This document shows positions 1-12,631 of a DNA stretch of 64,000 nucleotides, piece after piece. Source of the DNA: Aaosphaeria pasadenensis (Eukaryota > Ascomycota > Dothideomycetes > Pleosporales); NCBI GenBank assembly GCA_022813625.1, contig JAKLMB010000008.1, forward strand, positions 620,001 to 684,000, in the 5' to 3' direction. The notes beneath the pieces were generated by a model. It was not told the DNA's origin and did not search any database. It saw only the letters and a list, made by a program, of their open reading frames with translations. Both the position numbers and the translations under genes were made by a program. Numbering within the stretch: the stretch's first letter is position 1; each line of letters begins with the position of its first letter.

Positions 1-1501
1 TGGCACCTGGAGATAGGACAGGAGAGGAGGTAATCTTTCTTTACTCCCCGGATTTTTTCCCCAATCACCACTTTCTTTTCTTGTACATTTTCGATTCTCC
101 TAGTCGTCTCCAAAAACTTTCCTGAGTCTTTCATTCAGTCTGGGAGATAGAAAATCTTTCTCTGCTAAATGCTTCTGGGCGGACGGTTTTGCTATTGAGC
201 AACAAACAGGCAGGTGGCTTTTGTGAATTTGAATGTCTGATTCTGTATGTATGTCTGTCTGTCTGTGTTTATTTGCCTCTCCTTTAGCGGTTCTCTGCTT
301 GTTTTCCTTTCGTTCTCAGCGTGCTACCAGTTTCTTCCTGTCCTTTTTCGCCTTCTTCTACGCTTTGTTATTTCTCCCACTCTCGTCGTTTTCTACTGGT
401 ATTTTATCACTCCTTCCAGCGTCTAGCAATTGATCCTTTCGGACTCTATAGGTTAACACGATAGCAAAACATAGCGTCAATGATTATATCGGCCTTCAAT
501 CTCCACTCCGTGTCATATCACGTCTATCCCTTCCACCACCTCCTGTCAACGACGTGCGGGAATTCACCAATCTCTATATCAAGAAAAGTCCCAACCTTGA
601 AGACTCGAAGATGCTACTTCCCCTGTCCATATCATCATATGCTTCTCCTCCCAGTCAATCACATTCCCAGAATTTTCTTTCTCTCTTTGTCTTCTTTGCG
701 GATCGTCTATACAAACAACGTCATCACACAGTTTTCCGACGACTTTCCCCAGCGACCCAAAGGAACAAATCGAACATGGTGGGCCTCGAGTATCAGGTGT
801 CACTACAACGTGCCCCTTTCACCCCTCTTATCACGCCTCACCTACACAATCCCCGTGAATCGTCAAGCATAGAACGTGAACTCACTTGCCTCAATAGCCA
901 ATAATCGCACCACCACCACCCCACCGCCACTACCAATAGCACACATGAGGATGAAATGAAGTCACCATCGAGGTTTTGACAACAGTGCAGCCGGGGGTGC
1001 CTGGTCGATAATGGCGACGATAACAACATCAACGACATTAATAATGACAGCATCACTATTCACCAAAAAAAGGCAACAATGTCATTGACTTTAAGAACGA
1101 TGAGTTCAACAATGACACAGGCAACAATAAATTCAACAACGCTAAGACCAACTATATAATCACCCACGACAATACCACCTACCTAATCAAATCAACAACA
1201 CTCCAGCAACAACTTCAACGATGCCTTGGATGCAGTTCGCGATACCTTCGATAAACAAGATCGTGATGCCTCCGACCACCACGACAACGATGCCTTCAAC
1301 AACCACGACGACGACCAAGACAGGCTGGACAGGCTGGACAACCACGACAACCACTACATCACAGACCACTACAACAACAGCTACGGCATCAACAACCACC
1401 AGATTAACGACGACAACAATTACGACGAAGACAATCACTCCAATGGGGACATCCACGTCAAAGAAGACCTCAACTGTGACAAGTACGATTAGCTCGACGG
1501 C

Positions 1502-1697
1502 TCCAGGCACCTCGATGATCACAGTCATGTCGACGAATCCAGGCACCTCGACGATCACAGCCAGGTCGACGGAGTCAGCTAGTCGACGAGGATAGCGGAC
1601 TGAACGAGGACAAGCCCTCGACGAGGACAACTTCTCAACGAGCTGGACGAGGACAACTACTCAATGAGCTTGACGAGGACAAATCCTCAACGAGCAT
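1502..1697 (+). repeat. Two short tandem repeats (36 nt x2, 26 nt x3)
   Basis: A 36-nt unit occurs twice back to back (1502-1537 and 1538-1573), with the core TCCAGGCACCTCGA followed by a GATCACAG block. A 26-nt unit beginning CGAGGACAA follows about three times (1622-1647, 1648-1673, 1674-1697). They sit in a wider 1.1-1.7 kb zone rich in GAC/CAA trinucleotides on the plus strand. Frames through the zone encode Thr-rich or Asp/Asn-rich strings without a convincing start or domain, so I treat it as non-coding. Confidence 0.7.
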
Positions 1698-2225
1698 ATC
1701 GAGCATCCCGGCACCACCCCATCACCTATCACCACCAAAACCCCCAGCATTTTATCAACCAAACCGGCATCTCCACCCTCCCCATACATAAACAGACCCA
1801 TACAACCTGACCCAGCCCTGTGTTTCTACCTCCTACCCACTGTGCTCCTCTCTGCTGTCTCCTACCCTTCAATCCACAGCAATTCAATGGAGCAATGAGA
1901 GAGGTGTTTACGTCCTCCGCAACCCACAACACCATCCCCGTCTCCTCCCCTACCACAAAAACAACGATGTGCAAGTCGAGTTCCAAGTCCTACTTCGCTT
2001 TTCCCTCGCGCTCGCGTTACCCCACACGCTCTCCCGACGAGACGACAGCCAAGAGAACCGTACATCATAGACTACACACATACGTACGACAGGAGGGATG
2101 GCAAGGTGTGGGCTCCTTGTTGGTCAAAGTTCACGATGATTGAAGCGTGAGAAGGATGGAAGGTGGAATGGAAGGTAGATAGATATTTGACTACTTTATA
2201 CATATCTTATTGTCAAACTCGATGT

Positions 2226-2526
2226 CCTCATGCTCGACGTGCTCATGCTCAACGTGCTCATGCTCGACGTGCTCATGCTCGACGTGCTCATGCTCGACGT
2301 GCTCATGCTCGTCAACCTTATCCTCGTCTACCTTATCTCCATCGTCCCTATCCTCATCAATGTCCTCGTCTACGCAATCGTCAATGTCCTCGTCGATGTC
2401 CTCGTCGATGTCCTCGTCGATGTCCTCGTCGATGTCCTCGTCGATGTCCTCGTCGATGTCCTCGTCAACGTCCTCGCTGAGGTCCTTGTCTTCGTCAACG
2501 TCCTCGCTGAGGTCCTTGTCTTCGTC
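2226..2526. repeat. Three consecutive degenerate minisatellites (15, 12 and 30 nt)
   Basis: Three arrays lie head to tail. About 2226-2312 has a 15-nt unit GCTCATGCTCGACGT in roughly six copies. About 2385-2470 has a 12-nt unit TGTCCTCGTCGA in about seven copies. 2467-2526 has a 30-nt unit in two copies. The GTC/CTC/TTG-type low complexity continues to about 2960. On the minus strand this reads as acidic strings (HEHVE, DEDI and DEDKDLSEDV repeats) over 263 codons, but that frame begins with GTG, and the plus-strand frames are equally open because the repeats contain almost no stop codons. I therefore call it a repeat and not a gene. Confidence 0.75.
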
Positions 2527-5500
2527 AACGTCTCCGTTGAGGTTGTCGTCCTCGTCATTATCCTTGTCAACGTCCTTGTTAATGTCCTCGTCGTCGTTGT
2601 GCTTGTTGACGTCCTTGTCAAGGTCCCAGTCCTCGTCGGCGTCCTCGTCAACGTCCTTGTCCTTGTTGTCGTTGTCCTTTTTGTCGTTGTCCTCGTTGTC
2701 GTCCTCGTCGACATCCTCGTTGGCGTCCTCGACAAGGTCGTTGTCCTCAACGTTGTTGTCCTCCTCGTTGACCCCGTTGTTGTCCTCCTCGTCGACCCCG
2801 TTGTTGTTGTCCTCCACCTTATCCTTCTCGTCGACCTTGTCCTTCTTGTTAACCTTATCCTCCTCAACGACCTCATCCTCGTTGTCTTCATCCTTATGCT
2901 TGCCGTCCTCATCCTCGTCGACCTTATCCTTGTTGACCTTACCCTCATCCTCGTTGTCATACTCATAACCCCCTACAGTCACGTACTAAATACTACTATA
3001 CCCTATCTAATTCTATCCAGTACATCATATCTATTCTCACAAGCTATGGCTACATTTACATCACAAGCAGGCAGTCTCTCAAGTTCTCAATTTTTGATTT
3101 TATTTTAATTTTGGGAAAGGTGGGTTCTCATATTTTTCATTTTTATGTGGAGTTGTGGGATGTCGTAAACCTGGATATAAGACATAGATAGGATATTAGA
3201 CATTAGAGAAAACAAATAAACAAAGAATGAATGAATGAATGGACAAATAACCCAAAACAGCCTGCGTACACAAACGTGTAGAAATCACGAGTGGATCACC
3301 CTCTCTGCCCTATCCATGCGAGCGAAATCGCGAGCGCGCGGGTAATCGCATCATGAGCGCAATCATGGGCATGGGCGTGAGGCGTGATGCGTGATGTAAG
3401 GCTGCATCAACCTACCTACCTTACCTCGCCCTACTGCTGCCGCTCACGAAAAAAAGGGAGATTCAATAGGCACCCAGGCCTTCGCACGCATTTATTTCCC
3501 ATTCTGGTATGATGGAGGGGATGCATGATTGGGTGGTAGGTAGGCAATTCGAGAGGAGCGAGGAAGTGTGATAGTTTTGATCGGTGTGAATGGCTGGATG
3601 ATGGAGGGCGGGTATCGAGGGATGCATGGGGCGTGTGTTGGGTGTGGTGGAGTGAGTGTATGGGTGTATGAGGTCATGTTGGGGATGGCGGTGGTGACGG
3701 CACTTATCGATTTGCCATATGTGTGTATGGTATGTAGTTAGGTGTGTAGATGACATAGATGGTTGATAAGGCGTGACTGGGTAGGTGATGGAGAGGGGAG
3801 AGGGAGGGGGTGGTGGGTGGTGGTGGGTGTCACGATGGTGACGGCGGTAGTTGGTATCATCTCACATTGTATCGTTGATAAGTACCAAGGTACCTAGGCG
3901 ATAGGAATTACTGTACGTACTGTTTGAGGAAGCACGTCGTCCGTCCTCCAACGAGCGTAAACGGTGTGAAATGGGATGGAGATGTCGACGCCTCCTATAC
4001 ACTTCATCCTACCGAGACCAATGCATGTGTTCGTTTGCACGTTCTCACATCAGCGCGTGTTGATACAGTTTCTTGGAAGCCTGTGCTGCCTGCACTTCGC
4101 CAGCCAGGCGTGGAGGTCTGCTCTGCTCTGCTTTGATTTGCTGACTGCGTTAAAGCACGGAGAATTAATGAGAACGACTAACGGTGGGTTTCTGGGAATA
4201 ATGAGTATTTATTGATGGGATCAGAGGTGGGAAATGTCCGGTTTGCTTGGGCTGCATTGAGTTTCGGGATTATGTGTGGTTTTGTAGCCCAGGGCGACAG
4301 GCAATGAGGATGATGGTGTGTGGTATGTATAAGTACTTAGGTAGGTACGTATGCAATTTGTTGCCGGAGATGTGATCGCCTCGTTTTGCGTGCGAGTTAT
4401 TTCATGCCCAAGTAGGAATATATGCGAAGGGTATGTGGAATGTATATGTACATACACACGTGTGATTTCCCCCAGTGGCGAAGTTGCATATATGTAACTA
4501 TAGGTTACATATCATGTGTCTGTTCCATGTGAGAGATTTCTGACTATTCTGCCCCGCAATGTTTGAGGCAATGCTATATTGTCCTGTCCTGATGGTAATT
4601 ACTTGTACTGTATACACGACACGACACGACACGTGACGATATGCAGTTTGGAGATGTAAGTTAATTCCGTTTCACGACTGAAGCGGCAGGTGGAAATCCC
4701 GGGGGATTTGGACATGTTTTAGAGAAACGTATCAAGTCAGACCCAAGTCTCCAAGCCGGGCAAGGCGAAATTGCGAAGGGAGGAGGGGGGGTTTTTTACG
4801 TTCGCGCTACGGGATGGATGGGACTGCGAGATTTCGTGCATTGCATACGCGGCGAAGTAGAAAAAGAAAAGAAGAATTGGAAGAGTGAAGAACGAGCAGT
4901 CCACCGCAATTACTAACGGCATTAGTTGAAGAGGAGAGGGTAGAGGAGAGCAGAGGATGGCAATCAATATGGGTCGGATAGATGGTGGATCTAAGCCGGC
5001 AGCGGACCCGCCTAGTGATTGCAGTGCATGGCTGAGTAGGCGTCACGGTGCGGAGAACAGACGGGGCTTTCCACTGTCCATTTTCCACTTTCCACTTTCC
5101 GTTACGGGTGCAGAGCCGGAATGAATGAATGATCAACCATGTACGGAGTACTTGCATTGGGTGAGTAAGAGAGGAAGAGGAGGATTGTTGGGGCGAGGTT
5201 CTTAATGTGGTTGTCGATGCATCGATCTGGTCGGGTCTCTGGCTGGTCTGGTCCGGTCTGGTCGTCTTCGCTTTCTTCGTTTCGGCAATCAGGCGCGATG
5301 GCAAAGGCTGCGTTTCTAATAAATCATACCCACATCCGTCTGTGAGTGTGGGTGTGCGGTTACGGCGCGAAGAATTCCTTTTCCTCCCCACAGCCTAGCT
5401 TGGGGCTCGGGAGACAGCGATTGCCTATGATAGTAATTTGTGACAGAGTCCAGCAAGAAAGAAGACTGGGCCGGACCCGTGGAGACTCTGAGAGAGGGAA

Positions 5501-7051
5501 CGAATCGAGGACCGATGGCATCAGTCGCGCGCTAGACGGTTGGCTTATCCCACATTCATTCGAGTAGACGAGGCCGATGAGGGATTCTCGCCGACCGCCC
5601 GAGGAGAAGGGCATTATTATTATTGGGATTGAGTTGAATTGGGATGAATAAGACAGTCATCCTGATGTTTTCAAGTTGGTTGGTTGAGAGGGTTGAGTTT
5701 CAGTGTAGGAGTCTTGAGGGCCTCGAGATGGAAGGAAGGAAGAAGAGACCGAAGCCGGGGCCGTCCAATCCCACAATCGCACAATCAATTATTATATTGT
5801 ATTCAGAATATAAAAACAAATGGAACGGAGCAGTAATATGGTGAAAATGATTGATACGCGATTCTAATGTAGTTTTTGGACGCGTCGTGAAGACGAAGGT
5901 GAATATAATAATAACCCACCCCAGGTGAACCATCATACAAGCAACGCTGTGTTTGCTATTAGTATGATTATGATTATTACAGTGAATAGATCAAATTAGA
6001 CAGAGAAAGATGATTATCTTTATATGCACAGTGTGTACACATACCATATAGTGATACACACTCATCATACCACCTATCCTCCTCCAATTCAACCATCATC
6101 CGCCATACGCCAACTGGTCACTTCACACGCCGTCTATGGGATCATCTTCACGCGTGTTGACTGTCCTTTGTTTCTTTTTCCCAATCTCTTCACGTTTGCT
6201 CTTCTCTTCATCCTCATATCGGTGGGTAGTGCACTCGTCGTCTCGGCAGCAGAAGTATTAGTCGATTTACTTAATCCCTCCCTCGATTACCCATACCGAT
6301 ACCCTTCCCTTGTCCCGTGTACAGTAAAGTCATCAGCCGTATGCGTCCGTGTGCAGCCGCGTAAAGAGAGAGAACGAGAGTTACGAGTTAGTTGCTAGTT
6401 ACTGTAGTAGTTAGCAGTTAGCAGGATATCTCCGCACCAGAACCAGAGACCAGCAGACCAACAACCATACAACCACACAACCCAGGGCCTTGAACCTGGG
6501 TCCTTGAACGAGTCTCTTCATCAACAACAACTCGCGACAGTCAGTATCTGCTGCTCCCTGCACCATCTGTGCAACTCCCTCGATCACCCCGTGATTTCTC
6601 CATTCGACCACCAAGGCGACCTACCTTGAACCGACCAAACCCAAACGAACTGTGTCTGCAACTGGACTGGGACTGACTGGGACTGACTGGGACTGGGACT
6701 GGACTGGCAAGTTGCAACCAACGAACGGCTGCCCGTCGCCTCCGCCGTCCTTTGACGACATCTCAACCGTCAGAAGGGCCTCCAACCTCGTCTCTACTCT
6801 ATACCACCAAACGTCTGCTTCACATCTCCACCACCCTCTCTCCCCATCATCTCCCTCCTCCTCCTCTCCTCCACCTCTGACTACTCTCTACCCTCCTACC
6901 TCGCTCGCGTCCGTCTCCCGCTCGCACGCTCCCACTCGCGCACGTCGTCTCCTCCCATCCTTCTTCGCCGTCGGCCGCTTCCCGTCTGCCGACTGCGAAA
7001 GATTCAGCGTCTCGACGCCTGCTCTCTCGCACGCCTGACGGCTACGCGGCG

Positions 7052-9429
7052 ATGTCGACGCCCTCAACAGCCACTGCGACCCTCCCTCCCCATCATCAGT
7101 TCTATTCTCACCATCAGGCATATCAACCAAACATCTCAAATTCTCAACTCACCAATGGCTCCTCTCGAATAGGCAATTCGCTGTACAACGGCTACCCTAA
7201 TACCTCTTCCAATACCAACACCAATAACGCCAACAACACCACAACCGCAACCTCCTCCTCTGCCTCAAACACCGAGATGCGTCGAACCGCGACCGCACAC
7301 ACGCGCCAGCCGCCCCAACTCCCTCCTCTCACTCCCACAAATACATCTGGCCCGGAGACGAACTTGGATTCGGGCCATTCCGCTACTGGGCGAAAGCGGA
7401 ACCCCGACTGGGCAAACTTCTACAAGAATGGCCTGCCCAAAGAAGTCATCGTCATCGACGACGACGACGAGGAGGAGGCTGACGATGAGGGTGACCATGC
7501 ATCTCGTCACCCTCCGCGACCAGCCCAGCCCGGGACCGCGAGAACGGCCACCAACGGCGCCCAGCGACACGCCGATAAGAAGCGCAAGACCACCGCGTCC
7601 ACCGCCTACGATCCCGTCTACAATCAACACACTTCGTATTCAACGACCCAAACGCCTTACTACTCGCCTAATGATTCACGATCGACCGACAGGACATCTG
7701 CCCTCAACACGACAGCGCCCACTTCGCTGGGCTCGACGGCCGGCAGCGGCGGCCACATCTCTCCACTCGACACCACTGCCGTTGGCCAGAAGCGAAAACG
7801 CACTCGGGCGGCTGCACAGGACGAGGCCAAAGAGGCCAAGCGACGGGAGCTCGACCATAGCGATGATCCATTCAGCCTCTATCAACCACCTCCGAATCCT
7901 GTCGTAAAGGCCAAGGATGTCTACGTCCAAGTCGTCCCTGACGTAAGGAAACCAAACGCGACTGTCCATTCCGCGCAAGCACTGACCGCAATCCAGAAAT
8001 CGTATATGAAGGATCAAAAAGTCGATGACGAAGATGGTCACTACATTGTAGTGCCCGAGGCTGACCTCACCGAGCGATGTACGATGATTTCTTTCCCGCC
8101 CCATCTACGCAATGACTAATCGTGTAACAGATTCGATATTGAAGTTACTCGGCCAGGGTACCTTCGGCAAGGTCGTCGAGGCCTGGGACAAGAAGAAGCA
8201 GACAAAGTGTGCCATCAAGGTCATCCGATCGGTTCCGAAGTACCGCGATGCCTCACGCATCGAATTGCGAGTGCTCTCCACCCTCGCATCTAACGACAAG
8301 CACAACATCAACCGATGTATTCATCTCCGGGACTGCTTCGACTTTAGGAACCACATCTGCATCGTGACCGATCTCTATGGCCAAAGCGTGTTCGACTTCC
8401 TCAAATCAAACGGCTTCGTGCCGTTCCCCAGTTCTCACATCCAAAAGTTTGCAAAGCAGCTGTTCACCAGCGTAGCCTGTTCGTATCCTGTCTTCACATT
8501 GGTAAAGATCATTACTGACAATTGCTTTGTAGTCTTGCACGATCTCAACCTCATCCACACTGATCTGAAGCCAGAGAACATCTTGCTCGTCAACAACAAC
8601 TACCAAACCTTCACGTACAACCGCACAGTGCCCTCCTCTTCCACGGCCACGAACCGAACGGCAAGACACCGAAAGGTCTTGCTGGATCCGGAGATCCGAT
8701 TGATCGATTTCGGCTCAGCCACCTTCAACGACGAATACCACTCGTCGGTCGTCTCCACTCGACACTACCGCGCACCCGAGATCATCCTCAATCTAGGCTG
8801 GAGCTTCCCCTGCGACATCTGGAGCATAGGGTGTATACTGGTCGAGTTCTTCACCGGAGACGCCCTCTTCCAGACGCACGACAACCTAGAGCATCTGGCC
8901 ATGATGGAAGCAGTGTGTGGGGGCAAGCTGGACCGCGAGATCATCCGCCAGGTCTACAAGAACGACCGTGGGTCTTCTCGTGCCTCGGCTTCATCGTAAG
9001 TCTTCTACTTCCTCTACGATCGATCCAAAGCTAACACATCCTCGTTCTGCGCGCAGTTACTTCAAGAACCAGAAGTTGGACTATCCCAATGCCGAGACAC
9101 CGAAGGCGTCGAAGAAATATGTCAAGGCCATGAAGAAGTTGAACGTATGTTTATCTGTAGCAAGCAGCTACGACTTGACGACTGACCCGTCCGTACAGGA
9201 AACCATCCCGCCCCACACCCCGTTCAACCGACAGTTCCTCGACCTACTACGCCGGATATTCGTTTACGACCCCAAGAAGCGCATCACAGCAAAGGAAGCG
9301 CTCCAGCACCCATGGTTCAAGGAATCGCTCATGGACGACGGCACGGAGGCACACAAGATCCGAATGGAGCGGGAGAAGAAGCGGTTGCGTCAGGAGGAAG
9401 ACCGCCGGTACCGAGACCGGGGCTACTGA
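7052..9429 (+). CDS. LAMMER-type dual-specificity protein kinase (CLK/Kns1/Lkh1 family)
   Basis: Predicted 718 aa in five exons: 7052-8078, 8131-8478, 8533-8995, 9057-9144, 9199-9429. Residues 1-340 are a low-complexity, basic-acidic N-terminus with Lys/Arg patches. The kinase domain follows: Gly loop LGQGTFGKV, catalytic loop HTDLKPENI, DFG as IDFGSA, and the family signature EHLAMMEAVCG at about residues 577-587. The canonical LAMMER motif is EHLAMMERILG, so the last residues have drifted. A short conserved tail (HPWFKE) and a basic coiled stretch end the protein. Known relatives phosphorylate SR-type splicing proteins and affect growth, stress responses and cell aggregation in fungi; nuclear or cytoplasmic action here is inferred. 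Intron 2 uses a weak donor, GTTCGT, chosen because it restores the SVAFLHDLNLIH core. The start is the first ATG after a CT-rich leader. Confidence 0.93.
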
Positions 9430-11138
9430 ACGCACGGGGGGAGGTTGCGACCATGTAACGCATGTTACATTGTTCTTATCTGTTTTTTCCACACACTCAT
9501 GAACCGCCGCCACTGAGAGCGCGTTTGCCCGCCCATCAATCGTGGCGCTGACGGACGGACGGGGTGGTCTGGCGGTCTACTTCACATATTGTTATTTTCT
9601 ATTTTTGCATTTACGAAAGGGCGGTTATTACGATGCATGCAGGAGTAGGACTCGACGAGCATGGGTTCCCTCCACACTCACATACACACAACACAACAAC
9701 ATCCACAAAGCCTTACGCGCGGACGAACGAACGGAGGCTCCCACTGTTATATTGGTTTATGTGCTTCTTTTCTTCTTCTCATCTCATCTTCCCCTCGTAC
9801 AAACTCTACTATTCCCCCAGGTATTGGGGGGGATTTCAGAGGGGGAGGCGCTCGTGCGTTTTGGTCTATGGTCTACGGTGGTCCGTTGTGGTGTTCTTTT
9901 TTTTCTCTTTACTTGCCATGCCAATGAAGACAAGACGTACCAGTCGTGTCCCATGACATATCATTTGCAAAGGGTGGTTCGGTTCCGTTCGCATATTGGG
10001 ATGTTTGTTATATTTGAGATGGGGGCACATAGCTCGTATCTTCGAGAGAGAGATAGAGAGAGAGTTCGCAAAAAAGGAGGACGAGAGGGAGATGTTGGAT
10101 GTGCTGCATATTGATTGCAGTTCGAGACGAGAGGAATGGAGGCAGTTGTTCTAGCATACAGCCTAGAGATTGAGAGAGAGAATGAGAGGGAAAGCAGAGG
10201 GAGTTGTATAGTTTCACGTACCCACGTCCCCGAATGAGAGAAGGTGGCGAATGGATGAATTGAAGCGCGGATTGTATTATACCTTTTTCTCTTGTTGTTC
10301 GTCGGTGGTGTCATCGTTACCATGGCGAGAGAGTACACTTCGATTCGAATGTGAAGTACTACTACATGGGACGAAGGATGGATGGATGGGGGAATTCATG
10401 TGTTATCCATATATCAGGGTTGACGACCGCACGTATGTCCCCGAAATGATAAAAATGAAAGGAAAGAAGAAATTATCAACAATCTCACCGTCCAATCCAA
10501 CCTCATAGTTTATGTTTCCGATATGTCGAGCGATTGGCAGAGTATGAGAAGTCCCAGTATCAGTATCACCATGTGAACGGCTACACATCGACAACGCCCG
10601 CTCCACCGTCCTATCCCCCAGCTCCAGGACGAAACAAGAAACCCCATCCCTCAAAACCTAACACCGCCCTCCCCCAAATCCAAATCCTCCGCATTCAGAA
10701 CCCATACCATTCCATCGTTGAAAACTCACTCAAAGAAGCCAGAAACGGCACCCATGCGGGCCCCGCCCACGCGCCGCCGAACAAGGAAACACAGCCGAAC
10801 CCATAACTGCGCTAGGCCTGTTTTGTGTGTTACGCGGGGGTCGCGTACTTGTACGCGAGTTAGTGCCGAGAGTCCCCGCTAAGAAAGTAGAGGTCGGATT
10901 GGAAGTAAACAAGTGACGAACGGCAACGTAACGAACGACTACGACTAAGACTACGAGATTGAATTGCGGTTCGAGCTCCGAGAAGAGAGGGGTTTCACGA
11001 CGAATACAGCTGCGGGTGAAGAATTTGGAATAAGAGAAGAGATAGGGAATAGTTTGACCGCGAAATAGCGGACGAGGAAGAGAGACGCAGAGCAGCGTAC
11101 ACAACCACACATCACGACAACCTCACAACAACAGCACA
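9430..11138. other. Spacer between LAMMER kinase and Mis12 genes
   Basis: No gene is supported. The stretch contains GA/CT-rich runs (about 10042-10065 and 10160-10200) and a Pro/Tyr-rich frame at 10534-10806 that starts with TTG. An AG at 10507-10508 could be a splice acceptor for that frame, but I see no upstream exon or family, so it stays unannotated. The last 250 bases are probably promoter and leader for Mis12. Confidence 0.55.
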
Positions 11139-12314
11139 ATGGCGAGCGCAAAACAGCAGGAAAACATGCTGCTGACCGAGCACTTCACCTGGTCTCCCAT
11201 CGTACGCCCTCCCCTCCCCCATTCCCTCCCCGCTCCACACATCCCCGTCTTCATCGCACAAGTGACTGAAATGTGTGTGCTGTGTAACAGTCCCTCCTCG
11301 ACGACATCATCAACGCCGCCAACGAAGTCCTCTACAAATGCACCGACACATTCGAATCGGGGCTCCTGTCCGCCGACGCTTCTGTGCTCGGTTTCTCTCC
11401 CTCTACCTCCCACTCTTCCTCCACAGAAGACATAGAACAGCGCAAGCGCCTCGAGATAGAAGAAGGCGTCCTCAAGCTCGAAACGCTGCTCGAAAACGCA
11501 CTCGACAGGAACCTCGATCGCCTTGAGATATGGACGCTGCGTAACGTGTTATGTGTCCCGGGCGAGGTGAGGGAGTGGGTGAGGTTGAAGGGGTATGAGG
11601 TACGTAGTCTCCCGCCGTCTCCCCGTCTTCGTATACACATATATCTTCACACACATCCTCACATTCTCTCTCCCATGCATTTATGATACTCAGTCATATG
11701 GAACCGTACTGACGCGATTGCGAACATAGAACATTACAACTCCTCCCCGCGAGAACACAACAACACCAGAATCCCTCCACGCCCTCCGCCGCAAACTCCT
11801 CGAAACACAGCGCCTGCACGCCGCGCTCACGGCCGAAAAGACGCGCAACGAAGCGCTGATATCGCAGCTGCGTTCCCTCCTTTCCCCCTCTACCACCCCT
11901 TCTACCACCTCTTCCACAGCCACCTCAGAATCAAAGGCACAGTTTGCGTTCCTAACACACGCACCGGCCGCGCAGAGCCTAGGCATAACGACGAACGAAA
12001 ACGGAACAGAGAAGGAGGCGGAGGTGCTAAGCACGCACACAAGCTTCACGACATCGCAACTCCCGCACCTACACGCCCTCCTCGCCTCTTTGAAACCATA
12101 CCTACCATCTACATCGTTACCCCTCCCTTCGAGTTCTTCCGAGGGAGCGACGGGGGATGAGCGGAGGGTGTACATTGAGAGTCAGAGTAAGAGGGTCCTT
12201 GAGAGGCGGGGGGTTGATACTAGGGATGGGGTTGAGGGTGGTGGTGGGGGGAAGGGGGGAGAGGTTGGGGCGTTGGAGGGGATGGTCGCGGGGGGGTTTG
12301 GACGGGGACGGTGA
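11139..12314 (+). CDS. MIS12: Mis12/Mtw1 family kinetochore subunit
   Basis: Predicted 318 aa in three exons: 11139-11201, 11291-11599, 11730-12314. The N-terminal block, read across the first splice junction (TEHFTWSPI, then SLLDDIINAANEVLYKC), is the Mis12 signature. The conserved second block ends in the ETLLENALDRNLDRLEIWTL helix. The rest is predicted coiled coil (LLETQRLHAALTAEKTRNEAL), then low-complexity Ser/Thr and a glycine-rich C-terminus. In other fungi Mtw1/Mis12 is part of the four-subunit MIND/Mis12 complex linking inner kinetochore CENP-C to Ndc80 and Knl1; that role is inferred from the family. The glycine-rich tail after about residue 280 looks species-specific. It is convergent with the choline kinase gene, whose stop lies about 320 bp away. 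Confidence 0.9.
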
Positions 12315-12631
12315 GGAGGGGAGAGGATTAGATACCCGGGGTGGTGAATGGAGTTATTGTTTATGAGTGTGCTGTTCGTGTTTGGTTGAGGGAAGCATGT
12401 GGAATTATGGTTCACTACGTGCAAGGTGTTGCGGGTTGGAAGTTTTTCAAGATATGATATCGATTCAGCTTCAGCTCAAGTTTCCACGAGGAGGACCGCA
12501 TGGCATGGCACGCCACCGCCATGCTCGCTATACTATGTACAATACAAGTAGCTCTCTCTCTCTCTATCTCTCTCTCTCTCGACCAAAGAAATCAAAGAGA
12601 GCCAGCAGTAATATAAGACGAGGAATCTCGA
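12315..12631. other. Convergent 3' spacer with CT microsatellite
   Basis: A 317-bp spacer between the stop codons of Mis12 and choline kinase. It contains a CT-dinucleotide microsatellite at about 12550-12580. It presumably holds both 3' UTRs; no gene is seen. Confidence 0.7.

Larger units (their letters stand above)
1..7051. other. Gene-free left flank, low-complexity rich
   Basis: I find no supportable gene in these 7 kb. Open frames here either start with non-ATG codons or consist of simple repeats open in several frames at once. The stretch holds degenerate tandem repeats (separate entries), a short ACACG run near 4616-4636, a GAATGAAT run near 3225-3241 and an ACTGGGACTG run near 6666-6706. 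From about 6780 to 6960 the plus strand is pyrimidine-rich, as often seen just upstream of fungal genes, and probably belongs to the promoter or 5' leader of the LAMMER kinase that follows. Non-coding RNAs could be present, but I see no signature for one. Confidence 0.6.

Noticed and set aside
1187..1630. Thr-rich plus-strand and Val-rich minus-strand frames
   Set aside because: Mirror images of a GAC/ACA-type simple sequence; no signal peptide, domain or convincing start.
2191..2982. Minus-strand 263-codon acidic frame (Asp/Glu/Lys/Asn repeats)
   Set aside because: It starts at GTG, consists wholly of tandem and cryptic repeats, and the plus-strand frames over the same DNA are equally long. 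Absence of stops is explained by repeat composition.
10534..10806. Pro/Tyr/Asn-rich 90-codon frame
   Set aside because: TTG start, no recognisable domain. A possible splice acceptor just upstream is not matched by an identifiable first exon.
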